From Bifidobacterium goeldii (GTDB lineage Bacteria; Actinomycetota; Actinomycetes; Actinomycetales; Bifidobacteriaceae), in assembly GCF_003951095.1 (NCBI RefSeq), contig NZ_QXGL01000006.1:62001-126000 (forward strand): 64,000 bases of DNA. Reading direction: 5' to 3'. Below, piece after piece: positions 44,390-52,676 of the stretch. The position numbers were made by a program, and so were the translations under genes. The notes below the pieces were generated by a model. That model saw only the letters and a program-made list of their open reading frames with translations, did no database searches and was not told where the DNA came from. Each line of letters opens with the position of its first letter. Positions within the stretch are counted from its first letter, which is position 1.

Positions 44390-45703
44390 TCAACCCGCCC
44401 AACTCAGCACTCGGTCGCTCTGTTGAGCAAGACCGTTGCTAATCGAACTGACTACTCGACGCTTGTTCTCAAAATCCTCGTCAGTAATTCCAGGCAGCCT
44501 ATGAACCCATGCAAGAGTTTCTTCTGCAACTCGCGCAAAAACAAATATCGAGCGCAACGCAAACTCGACGAGTAGCTCTTCCAATATCACTTGGTCAGAT
44601 TGGCCACCAAGCTGCGCGGCCAGTTTTTTCCAATGTCTCAGCTCAATGCGTTCCCATGAGTATTCTCCGCCGATGCTCATAGCAAGCTTGCGATCTTTGC
44701 GATTCGTTGTATAAGGAAAAAGAGAGGCAATATCGTACAACGGAGCAAGATGTGCACTTTGCCCAACAGGCTCGAGAATTGCATAGTTCTTTGCATGAGC
44801 ATCCGACCCCGCGATGAAGAAATTAAAAACCAGCGCCGTAAAAAACAGTCGCACGTCATCCTCAGGAAAATCATTATCACGCAAAAACTGCACGATATTC
44901 ACTGCGCTTGGCCCTCCATCGGATTGGTATTTCTTAGCAGTCATTACCCCCATCGCCTGGCAGAGATCCTCCTGATGCACACGTCGTACAGCAGCCGGTA
45001 TGACATCGTCATTAACAATACGATCCCATCGCTCGCTCACTATCGCAGGCACAGTACCAAATATTCGGTACTCAGTCATCGCCACAGGTATACCAAGCTG
45101 TTCCGCTGTTTTTAGGCAAAGATACTCATTAAACGCTTGCTCATGCAGTCCGCGTATTCCCGGCTTGATGATATGCGTAGTTGCCGCCGCACCTTCAGCC
45201 TCGTACCACTGACCATTGGTAAAACGCAGCGCTATTTTATCTTGCGCGCCATTAAGCGACCAGTGTTCACCTTCGTTCTGCCACGAAGCTTGCTGACTAC
45301 CAGTGATGCTCATGAGCCGCTCACCGATTTGTTCTTCAGTGATTGGCGTAATCTGCTCTCCCAACGCAGTATTTATATCCTTCTGCGCATCGACAAACTG
45401 CACACCACCTCCGCAATCCAGTCCCACAGCAGTAAGCAGCGCGAATGGATTGCGAGCATTGACACTATATTTCCTCGCAATGCGCTGCCGTATCGATGGA
45501 TCATCTGGCAAAATGCCGTCAATATAAGCTTCGACCGGTTCGCCCGTCCAAGCTTCGACGCGACGAGGCATTGACAGTGAAAGCCTCGCGTCACTTGGAC
45601 TTTCCTGGTAATAAGTGAACGTGTGCTTACCGGAGGGATCCTCCTGAAGGACGCCAATTGGAATTCCCTCAAGCAAGACTTTAAGCGTTTTGGTCTTCGC
45701 CAT
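44390..45703 (-). CDS. hipA: HipA-family serine/threonine kinase toxin
   Basis: 437 aa from the ATG at 45703 (GAGGAG upstream), overlapping hipB by 23 bp. The N-terminal HipA_N part starts TLKVLLEGIPIGVLQEDPSG. The kinase core has IKPGIRGLHEQAFNEYLCL for the nucleotide loop, GSDAHAKNYAIL with the catalytic Asp and Asn, and APLYDIASLFPY with the metal-binding Asp. HipA phosphorylates a tRNA synthetase (GltX in E. coli) and drives growth arrest; HipB neutralises it. All catalytic residues appear intact. Confidence 0.93.
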   Translation of the reverse strand: MAKTKTLKVLLEGIPIGVLQEDPSGKHTFTYYQESPSDARLSLSMPRRVEAWTGEPVEAYIDGILPDDPSIRQRIARKYSVNARNPFALLTAVGLDCGGGVQFVDAQKDINTALGEQITPITEEQIGERLMSITGSQQASWQNEGEHWSLNGAQDKIALRFTNGQWYEAEGAAATTHIIKPGIRGLHEQAFNEYLCLKTAEQLGIPVAMTEYRIFGTVPAIVSERWDRIVNDDVIPAAVRRVHQEDLCQAMGVMTAKKYQSDGGPSAVNIVQFLRDNDFPEDDVRLFFTALVFNFFIAGSDAHAKNYAILEPVGQSAHLAPLYDIASLFPYTTNRKDRKLAMSIGGEYSWERIELRHWKKLAAQLGGQSDQVILEELLVEFALRSIFVFARVAEETLAWVHRLPGITDEDFENKRRVVSSISNGLAQQSDRVLSWAG

Positions 45704-46304
45704 TAGCTGTCTCCTCATCTTGACTGTCATCATTGCTTCGTAGAGCATCGAAAATGCTTCCAGGCTCATTCTTCGAGTCATCCGAAGAATGGCTCATCCG
45801 CTGGAGTAACGACTCCACAGACTTGAGATACGACTGCATCGCCTCACTGGAAGGGTTCAGCACAGATTGCCCAAGACTATCTTGCAGATTCCATAATTGA
45901 GTCGCACGTTCTATTGCTTGCTGAAAGGAGCGCTGATTCGACTTAGAAAATAAGGAAACATAGCCACTCCCAAACGCATTGGATTTAGATTGCGCGGATT
46001 GATCTTCGTCACGCTCACTTCCACGTGCATCGGCATCCGTTTCACCAACAGTTGCCATATCATCCCGGCTTTCTGCACTGCTAGGAACGTTATAGGAAAT
46101 CGTGCAGGACACGTTCAGCACGCGGCACAGCTTAAGTATCCTGCCTACGCTGGCATTAGTGTTTTTACCTTGTTCGAATTGATTGATCCATGGGCGGCTC
46201 AATCCAGTTTGATCGGCAAGTTCAGCCTGAGTGAGCCCTGCCGCAATGCGAGCATCACGCAATCCGACGGCTAGCTGCCGAACAGACTGAATATCACTGG
46301 ACAT
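45681..46304 (-). CDS. hipB: HipB-like antitoxin and repressor
   Basis: 207 aa from ATG 46304; a GTG at 46313 is possible. The N-terminal XRE domain reads LAVGLRDARIAAGLTQAELA and GLSRPWINQFEQGKNTNASV. The remaining ~130 residues are a charged, largely disordered extension (GETDADARGSERDED), which makes it far longer than E. coli HipB (88 aa). It binds HipA and, presumably, the four GTTAG-N6-CTAAC sites immediately upstream, repressing the operon. Confidence 0.88.
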   Translation of the reverse strand: MSSDIQSVRQLAVGLRDARIAAGLTQAELADQTGLSRPWINQFEQGKNTNASVGRILKLCRVLNVSCTISYNVPSSAESRDDMATVGETDADARGSERDEDQSAQSKSNAFGSGYVSLFSKSNQRSFQQAIERATQLWNLQDSLGQSVLNPSSEAMQSYLKSVESLLQRMSHSSDDSKNEPGSIFDALRSNDDSQDEETANGEDQNA

Positions 46305-46333
46305 GCGTGCCACAAACTACCCCTATCCCCCGT

Positions 46334-46438
46334 GTTAGTTTTTTCTAACATTGTACACGATGTTAGGTAATCGCAACATATTGTATGAGAAATTGTTAGG
46401 TATTGCTAACATTACATCCGATGTTAGCAATACCTAAC
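46334..46438. promoter_or_regulatory. Four HipB-type operators
   Basis: Four 16-bp sites of the form GTTAG-N6-CTAAC start at 46334, 46362 (right half imperfect, GCAAC), 46395 and 46423. Spacing is 28, 33 and 28 bp. The last two are exact reverse complements of each other (GTTAGGTATTGCTAAC / GTTAGCAATACCTAAC), making a 44-bp dyad. Their position upstream of hipB and the inverted-repeat architecture match the autoregulatory operators of hipBA systems. Confidence 0.85.
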
Positions 46439-46584
46439 AATGCATCATCAGCGCACCTACAGGCACGTCATAGGTTTTTCATATAGGGCGGCTCTTGTGT
46501 CGCGAGGCGCGCTGTGTTTCCATGATCTGAACGGTATTTTGGCGCGCAGGGATTGGCGCCGCACATCACACATGGGGGCTTGCG

Positions 46585-46719
46585 ATGACGACTACACCTT
46601 ACACAGCACTTGATTTTGCAGAAGCGTACTTACTACGCGGCGGAACGCCATCATCATCCAACGCATACGATGTTTCCGCAGACGAAAACACCGATTCCAT
46701 CCGTGAAACATTCGCGTGA
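46585..46719 (+). CDS. Possible 44-aa ORF
   Basis: ATG after a GGGGG run; it encodes MTTTPYTALDFAEAYLLRGG and an acidic C-terminus ending IRETFA. Codon use is reasonable but there is no recognisable family and no partner gene, and it may be chance or a fragment. Nothing else is evident between the hipB operators and the MFS gene. Confidence 0.3.
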   Translation: MTTTPYTALDFAEAYLLRGGTPSSSNAYDVSADENTDSIRETFA

Positions 46720-46830
46720 AACATCACGCTTATACGAAATCAACGGCATAGAAATCCGCAGAACATGCGAAAACCGTAGTTTTACATGCTGCACTGTGCC
46801 CTCACCTACTCCTTGCCTTGCTATGCCGCC

Positions 46831-48369
46831 TCATACTTGCTCAAGTTCGGGCGGGCGGCGGGTGGAGAAGTGGAACATCAGGGCGGCGAGCACAATGCCA
46901 GCAATAGCCACGCCCGTCAGCACCCACATGCTGTGCGCAAATCCCAGCAAATACGATTCCGCATCACTCGCACCCCCATCAGCCGCTGCAGCAGCAAACT
47001 CAGACAAAAGCGCACTCGCCACAGCCGTACCAATCGCACCGGCCAACTGTTGCACCGTGTTCATCACCGCTGAACCATCGGCGTTTAATCGCGCCGGCAA
47101 CTGGTTCAACGAATGCGTTTGATCTGGCACCAGCACAAAACCAGAGAACGCCATAAACGCCGCATATGCGAGCGCAACCGCCCACACGTTGCCAGACGTG
47201 GCAATAAACACCACGTCCATCACCGTTACAATCACAAAACCAGTCACAATAAACTTCGGCGGGAAATGATTCTTCAACGCACCGCCAATCATCGGCGCAG
47301 AAATCGCGCCAACCACTGCGCCCGGCAGCAAAATCAGCGCCGCTACCAGCGAGCCAAACCCATAGCCGCGCTGCAACAGAATCGGCAGCATGAAATTCAA
47401 TCCCAGTACGCCACCGGAAGCCATGAGCAAAATCATCATGCCCAGCGAAAATCCAGGGTATGCGAACACGCGCACTTCAATCAGCGGATGAGTCATGCGC
47501 AGTTGAGCGACTACAAACACAGCCAACACTGCAATGCTCGCCGCCAGCAGCGCCCAGAATCGCCAGTCACCATTCCACGCAACGAAGAAGCTCACAGCAA
47601 CAATCAGTCCTGAAAGACCTGCGGCAACGAGCAGCAGCGACGGCACGCTAATCGTGGCATTCTACGCACCCGCGCCTTTCGAGCCGCCAGCATGCCGAAT
47701 CTCCGGCACAGTCGCCATACCCAACACCAACGAGATCACCAGGAACGGCAGCATCGTGTAGAAAATCCAATGCCAGTTAAGCCACTCCATCACCAGTCCA
47801 CCAAACACCGGGCCAATAGCCGGCGCTGCACACGTAACGAGGCTCACAATGCCGAGCATCGTACCGCGGCGCTCAAGAGGCGCTTTTTCCAGAATAATAT
47901 TGGTGATCAGCGGCAGCGAAATGCCAGTACCGAGCGCCATCACAAGCCTCGCGGCAAGCAGCATCGGGAAGTTGACGGCAAACGCGCCAATCAGCGTGCC
48001 GAGAGTAAAAATTGCCACCGCCACCACAAACAGCGCTTTCGTAGCAAAACGGCGCACCATAAACGGCGAAACAGGAATCGCTACTGACAGCAACAGCAAA
48101 TAGCCCGTAGTAAGCCATTGCACTACTGACGCGGAGACTGCAAATTCGCGCATAAGCGTGGAATACGCAATATTGAGCGATGTTTCCGACAAGATGCCAA
48201 GGAACGTGAGAATTGCGAGCGCCACCACCGCGATGACGAGCTTCGCACCAGCCGGGCGTTTCGCAGATTCCACCGACTCCCCTGCTCGCGCAGCCCGCGC
48301 GTTCTGTGTGTTCTGTGTGCTCTGTGCATTCTGTGTGCTCCGTGTGCTCCGTGCATCGCTCACGTTCAT
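46831..48369 (-). pseudogene. MFS multidrug exporter (DHA2/EmrB type) with an internal amber codon
   Basis: The N-terminal half (ATG 48369, site AAAGGCGA) encodes helices 1 to about 6 with the family motif WLTTGYLLLLSVAIPVSPF and ends at TAG (47664-47662). The C-terminal half follows in the same frame with no shift (NATISVPSLLLVAAGLSGLI...), giving about 512 residues in total. A single base change therefore explains the split. The N-terminus carries a Thr/Gln/Asn-rich run (TQNAQSTQNTQNARAA) from an imperfect short tandem repeat. Restart at GTG 47646 could give a half protein, but activity is doubtful. Confidence 0.88.
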
Positions 48370-48395
48370 GCATTCGCCTTTCTGATCAGCACCAT

Positions 48396-48417
48396 GATTG
48401 TTGTATATCAAACAATC
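48396..48417. promoter_or_regulatory. Operator-like palindrome upstream of the MFS gene
   Basis: GATTGTT and AACAATC flank an 8-bp spacer, 27 bp before the MFS start. The size and position suit a TetR- or MarR-type repressor, but no such regulator gene is adjacent. The rest of 48370-48685 shows no gene. Confidence 0.4.
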
Positions 48418-48685
48418 TCATGGTAATGGCGAATGTTACGCGAAACTCACTGAGATACGTACCTCAACTACTCACCTCAACACAGACACAGTCGGCGCAC
48501 ATCTCAACACAACCCACACAATCGCCGGCATTCCAGCCCTTCCGATACCATGGTGGGCGGTGGTTTGACCCGAATCCGACCAGTATGCGGACAAGTGCGG
48601 CGCAATCGGCGCACCACGCCGGGCCAAACATACAGACAGACTAGAAACGGCGGAATTCCAACCTTATCTTAAGGAGACACTGCAA

Positions 48686-50362
48686 GTGGCAGAATTCATT
48701 TACCAGATGATCAAGGCGCGCAAGGCGTTCGGCGACCGCGTGATCCTCGACGACGTGACGCTGAGCTTCCTGCCTGGCGCAAAAATCGGCGTGGTCGGCC
48801 CGAACGGCATGGGTAAGTCGACGCTGCTCAAGATCATGGCCGGTCTTGAAACCGTCTCGAACGGCGAAGCGTACCTGACGCCAGGCTTCACGGTCGGCAT
48901 CCTGCAGCAGGAGCCACCGCTGGATGATACGAAGACCGTCGGCGAGAACATCAAGATGGCGTTCGGTGAGATTGCCGAAAAGGTGGCGCGTTTCAACCAG
49001 ATCGGCGAAGAGATGGCGAACCCGGACGCTGACTTCGACGCACTGATGGAAGAAATGGGCAAGCTGCAGACCGAAATCGACGCGGCCAACGGCTGGGATC
49101 TCGACTCGCAGCTCGAGCAGGCGATGGACGCACTGCAGTGCCCCGACCCAGATACACCGGTCAAGGTGTGCTCCGGTGGTGAACGCCGTCGTGTGGCATT
49201 GTGCAAGCTGCTGCTCGAAGCTCCGGATCTGCTGCTGCTCGACGAGCCTACCAACCACTTGGATGCTGAGTCGATCCTGTGGCTGGAGAAGTTCCTGCAC
49301 CAGTACAAGGGCGCGGTTATCGCCGTCACCCACGATCGTTACTTCATGGACAATGTGGCCGAGTGGATCTGCGAGGTCGACCGCGGTCACCTGTACCCGT
49401 ACAAGGGCAACTACTCCACGTACTTGGAGACGAAGGCCAAGCGTATGGAGATCCAGGGCGCTAAGGATGCCAAGCTCGCCAAGCGCTTGAAGGACGAGCT
49501 CGACTGGGTGCGTTCTTCGCCGAAGGCCCGCCAGGCTAAGAACAAGGCTCGTCTGGAACGTTACGACCAGATGGAGCAGGAGGCACGTAACAACAAGAAG
49601 CTTGACTTCTCCGAGATTCAGATTCCGGCCGGCCCGCGCTTGGGTTCGCTGGTGCTTGAAGCAAACCACTTGCACAAGGCGTTCGGTGATCGCGTGCTCA
49701 TCGACGATCTGAGCTTCACGCTGCCGCGCAACGGTATTGTCGGCGTGATCGGCCCGAACGGTGTGGGTAAGTCCACGCTGTTTAAGACGATCGTTGGCCT
49801 CGAACCGCTCACCAGCGGCGAACTGAAGATTGGCGACACTGTGAAGATCAGCTACGTTGATCAGAACCGTGAGGGTCTTGACCCGAACAAGAACCTGTGG
49901 GAAGCAGTCTCCGGCGGTCTTGATTTCATTGACGTTGCTGGCGTGGAAGTGCCGACTCGCGCCTATGTGGCCAGCTTCGGTTTCAAGGGTTCCGACCAGC
50001 AGAAGCTCACCGGTGTGCTCTCCGGTGGTGAACGTAACCGTTTGAACCTGGCACTGACCTTGAAGCAGGGCGGCAACCTGCTGCTGCTCGACGAGCCTAC
50101 GAACGATTTGGATGTTGAGACGCTGGAAAGCCTTGAAAACGCGCTGCTGGGCTTCCCGGGTTGCGCTGTGGTGATCTCCCACGATCGTTGGTTCCTCGAC
50201 CGTGTTGCCACGCACATCCTCGCGTGGGAAGGTGACGACGAAAACCCGGCCAAGTGGTACTGGTTCGAAGGTAACTTCCAGGCATACCAGGAGAACCGCG
50301 TCGCCCGCCTCGGCGAAGACGCCGCTCGCCCGCACCGCCTGCATCGTAAGCTGACGCGCTGA
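48686..50362 (+). CDS. ettA: ABC-F ATPase, energy-dependent translational throttle protein
   Basis: 558 aa from a GTG start with AAGGAGA eight bases upstream. Two ABC domains: GPNGMGKST, SGGERRRVAL, LLLLDEPTNHLD in the first; GPNGVGKST, SGGERNRLNLA, LLLLDEPTNDLD in the second. The inter-domain linker (KLAKRLKDELDWVRSSPKAR) is the P-site tRNA interaction motif, and the arm insertion after the first Walker A marks EttA rather than antibiotic-resistance ABC-Fs. It binds the ribosomal E site and gates elongation by ATP level. Codon bias is strong, as for a highly expressed gene. Confidence 0.96.
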   Translation: MAEFIYQMIKARKAFGDRVILDDVTLSFLPGAKIGVVGPNGMGKSTLLKIMAGLETVSNGEAYLTPGFTVGILQQEPPLDDTKTVGENIKMAFGEIAEKVARFNQIGEEMANPDADFDALMEEMGKLQTEIDAANGWDLDSQLEQAMDALQCPDPDTPVKVCSGGERRRVALCKLLLEAPDLLLLDEPTNHLDAESILWLEKFLHQYKGAVIAVTHDRYFMDNVAEWICEVDRGHLYPYKGNYSTYLETKAKRMEIQGAKDAKLAKRLKDELDWVRSSPKARQAKNKARLERYDQMEQEARNNKKLDFSEIQIPAGPRLGSLVLEANHLHKAFGDRVLIDDLSFTLPRNGIVGVIGPNGVGKSTLFKTIVGLEPLTSGELKIGDTVKISYVDQNREGLDPNKNLWEAVSGGLDFIDVAGVEVPTRAYVASFGFKGSDQQKLTGVLSGGERNRLNLALTLKQGGNLLLLDEPTNDLDVETLESLENALLGFPGCAVVISHDRWFLDRVATHILAWEGDDENPAKWYWFEGNFQAYQENRVARLGEDAARPHRLHRKLTR

Positions 50363-50513
50363 ATCGCAGCGCGCGCTGTCCGCGCGGTTTACTCATTACG
50401 TGGTGAATCATTACGTAATAAGCAAACCGCGTGCGCACCTAATAAACGCACATCGCATATCATGCATCGGGCGGATCTTGGTACATTCAAGGTCCGCCCG
50501 ATCTGCGTTTACC

Positions 50514-50648
50514 CCATTTGTGCCGCGGAGCGTGACCGGGAGCGGGTGCAGTACATCGTCAATCGCACAAAACCCTTATTTTTCAACGTTTTGCGAGCTT
50601 AGTCGCAATGTTCGATTCGCTCCCGGTCACGCTCCGCGTCACGAAATG
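50514..50648. repeat. MITE-like element with 21-bp perfect terminal inverted repeats
   Basis: CGCGGAGCGTGACCGGGAGC (50524) recurs inverted at 50618-50638, perfect over 21 bp with 73 bp between. The match continues imperfectly outward (CATTTgTG / CATTTcGTG), giving arms of about 30 bp and a 135-bp unit. No ORF lies inside. It could also fold as a long stem after ettA. Confidence 0.6.
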
Positions 50649-50655
50649 CAATTCA

Positions 50656-50706
50656 TCTGCGCCTAACCCGCGCCTAACCCATACCTAACGCGCGCCTAAC
50701 GCGCGC
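50656..50706. repeat. Short tandem repeat GCGCCTAAC
   Basis: Four to five imperfect copies of a 10- to 11-bp unit (CGCGCCTAAC and variants) directly follow the inverted-repeat element, upstream of tesB. Confidence 0.65.
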
Positions 50707-50797
50707 CTTACGCTCGTTACAAAACACCCTGTCGCTCTTTACCTGCAACCGATAGACTGCACGGCAGAACAATCGTCAAATGCAAGGAGTGGCAACA

Positions 50798-51709
50798 ATG
50801 ACGCAGGAGAAGCTCACACCGTTGGAGCGTCTAGTGAAGGTACTGAATCTGGGAGAACCCTCACAGTACCGAGGGCACACCTACGTCAACGGCGAGAGCC
50901 TGTACTTTCCTACCGGCCGCGTATACGGCGGCCAGGTTATCGCACAGTCGCTGATCGCCGCTTCTAAAACCGTGGCTCCAAGCCGTTTGCCGCATTCGAT
51001 ACACGGTTATTTCATTGCCGCAGGTGACATTCGCCAGGATTTGCTGTTTGATGTGGAATCGTTGCGCGATGGTCGTTCGTTCTCTGCGCGTCGCGTAAAC
51101 GTTACGCAGTCAGAAGGCCCGATTTTGACTGCGATTACTAGCTTCCAGGAGCAGGGGCAGTCAGGCGTGGAGTTTGCTGATCCGATGCCGGAAAATGTGC
51201 CGGATCCGGAAGGCTTGACGAGCGCGAAGGAACTGATGGAACCGTATGCGGATAAGTCGCCGTTTGCGAAGTTTTATGCGAAGAAGTCGCCGTTTGATAT
51301 TCGCCATGTGACGCCGACGATCATGTTGGGTGCGGATCGTGAGAGCGCGAAGCATGATTCCGGTAAGCAAATGGTGTGGATGCGCGCCGACGGTCATGCA
51401 GATGTGCCGCAGGTGATGCATCGCGCAATGTTGGCGTTGGGGTGCGATCAGGTGATGATGGAGCCGGTGTTGCGCCGCGCTGGGTTGAGTATTTCAACGC
51501 CGGGTATTTCGTATGCGTCGATTGATCATTCGATGTGGTGGTACCGCGATATTGATATCAATCAGTGGCATTTGTATGTGCAGGATACACCGACTGCAGC
51601 GCACGGGCGCGGTTTGGGTATTGCGAAGGTGTATTCGCAGGATGGTGATCTGGTGGCGGCGATGACGCAAGAGGCGATGATTCGCGTGCCGCAGACTGCG
51701 GCAGAGTAG
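50798..51709 (+). CDS. tesB: Acyl-CoA thioesterase II
   Basis: 303 aa from the ATG at 50798 (AAGGAG, nine bases). Double hot-dog fold of the TesB family: FPTGRVYGGQVIAQSLIAAS and HSIHGYFIAAGDIRQDLLFD in the first half, WMRADGHADVPQVMHRAMLA and ISYASIDHSMWWYRDID in the second. It hydrolyses medium- and long-chain acyl-CoA in the cytoplasm. It is a single-gene unit. Confidence 0.94.
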   Translation: MTQEKLTPLERLVKVLNLGEPSQYRGHTYVNGESLYFPTGRVYGGQVIAQSLIAASKTVAPSRLPHSIHGYFIAAGDIRQDLLFDVESLRDGRSFSARRVNVTQSEGPILTAITSFQEQGQSGVEFADPMPENVPDPEGLTSAKELMEPYADKSPFAKFYAKKSPFDIRHVTPTIMLGADRESAKHDSGKQMVWMRADGHADVPQVMHRAMLALGCDQVMMEPVLRRAGLSISTPGISYASIDHSMWWYRDIDINQWHLYVQDTPTAAHGRGLGIAKVYSQDGDLVAAMTQEAMIRVPQTAAE

Positions 51710-51749
51710 GGGTTTGCAGGATTTATTAGGTGGCGGATTTATTAGGTGG

Positions 51750-51950
51750 TAGACGCTCCCCCAGTCAGCTGCGCTGACAGCCCCCTCAGCCGAGGGGGCC
51801 AAGCTAGCCGCCCACTTCGCCTACGGACAACCCACTAGGTTGTCCGCTTAACGGCTCAGCCTCAGCCAAGGGGGCCCATACCGCACCCACCTAATGCGTA
51901 TCTGCATTATCTAGCCACCTCAACTAAGAGGGTTGGGCTACCGCACCCGT
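51750..51950. repeat. Palindromic repeat units after tesB
   Basis: One full family unit (GACGCTCCCCCAGTCAGC, GCGCTGACAGC, CCCCCTCAGCCGAGGGGG) at 51750-51803 is followed by degenerate copies near 51865-51890 and 51915-51950. A direct repeat of GATTTATTAGGTGG precedes it (51720-51750). No gene is supported in 51710-52124. Confidence 0.7.
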
Positions 51951-51971
51951 AGCAGCGCGAGAATTCTATAA

Positions 51972-52062
51972 GTGTGCATATCCGGCTTGCTGCGAACCCT
52001 AAGGGGGTATCCAAATAGACCGGATATGCACACAACGGTTGTAATGACCCGGATAGGCACAC
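51972..52062. repeat. Three copies of a 14-bp motif, one inverted
   Basis: GTGTGCATATCCGG (51972-51985) is perfectly inverted at 52020-52033 and recurs with one mismatch as CCGGATAGGCACAC at 52049-52062. They may be binding sites or the ends of a small element. Confidence 0.6.
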
Positions 52063-52124
52063 AATGGGGTTTGCAGATGAGGCGATCGACTCGACTTACC
52101 CTGCTATTACCCCCACTAGGGGCA

Positions 52125-52676
52125 TCAACTTTGGGGCTGGTGGGTGGTTTTGATGGCGGCGGGGGCAACGCCGCGGCGGGCGCGGGCTTCTTTCATTTTG
52201 GGATTTTCTGGCCCTTCGGTCGGCGGTAGCTGGCACAGCCATTCGCCTACGATGCCGATCACCATATCAATCAGGCAGATAATCGCAGCAAGCGCACACT
52301 GGGTAACCGCTTGCGCATAATATTCCGCTTCGATGTGCTCAATCACCATGAGAATCTGGCCAACATACCAGCCAGTAAGCATCGCACCGGCCAAGCCTAG
52401 CGCTTTCGCGAGCATCAGCGTCGTCACCGCGCGCGTAGGGTCGAGTGGCTTCAGCTGTGCACGCTTCGCTGGGTCTGTTGTCGCGTACTGATGCACTTGC
52501 ATGGCCAAAATCAGCACGGTAATGCCGAGCATGAGCAGAATTACGGAAACAAACCAGGGCGCGCCGATCAGCGATGTGCCGGATGATTCGCCGATTTGCG
52601 CAACCAGTGCGCCAACAATCACGCCCAACACAATGAGTACTGGAAACTGCCACCAGGGTGTGCGATGGACTTTCAT
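52125..52676 (-). CDS. DUF3180 membrane protein
   Basis: 183 aa from the ATG at 52676 (GGGAGGAA upstream), overlapping the folBK stop as ATGA. Four membrane helices: FPVLIVLGVIVGALVAQIG, APWFVSVILLMLGITVLIL, ALGLAGAMLTGWYVGQILMV and AVTQCALAAIICLIDMVIGI. DUF3180 genes are found directly after folK in many Actinobacteria; the function is unknown. The basic C-terminus ARARRGVAPAAIK faces the cytoplasm. Confidence 0.88.
   Translation of the reverse strand: MKVHRTPWWQFPVLIVLGVIVGALVAQIGESSGTSLIGAPWFVSVILLMLGITVLILAMQVHQYATTDPAKRAQLKPLDPTRAVTTLMLAKALGLAGAMLTGWYVGQILMVIEHIEAEYYAQAVTQCALAAIICLIDMVIGIVGEWLCQLPPTEGPENPKMKEARARRGVAPAAIKTTHQPQS

Noticed and set aside
46610-47122. 170-aa plus-strand frame over the MFS 3' end
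   Set aside because: Antisense to clear transporter helices, no ribosome site.
48641-50344. 567-aa open frame antisense to ettA
   Set aside because: It mirrors ettA, whose codon bias keeps the opposite strand open; no ribosome site or family motif, Leu/Val/Gln-rich composition typical of antisense frames.
51972-52229. 85-aa plus-strand frame
   Set aside because: It starts inside a repeat box and runs antisense into the DUF3180 gene; no ribosome site.
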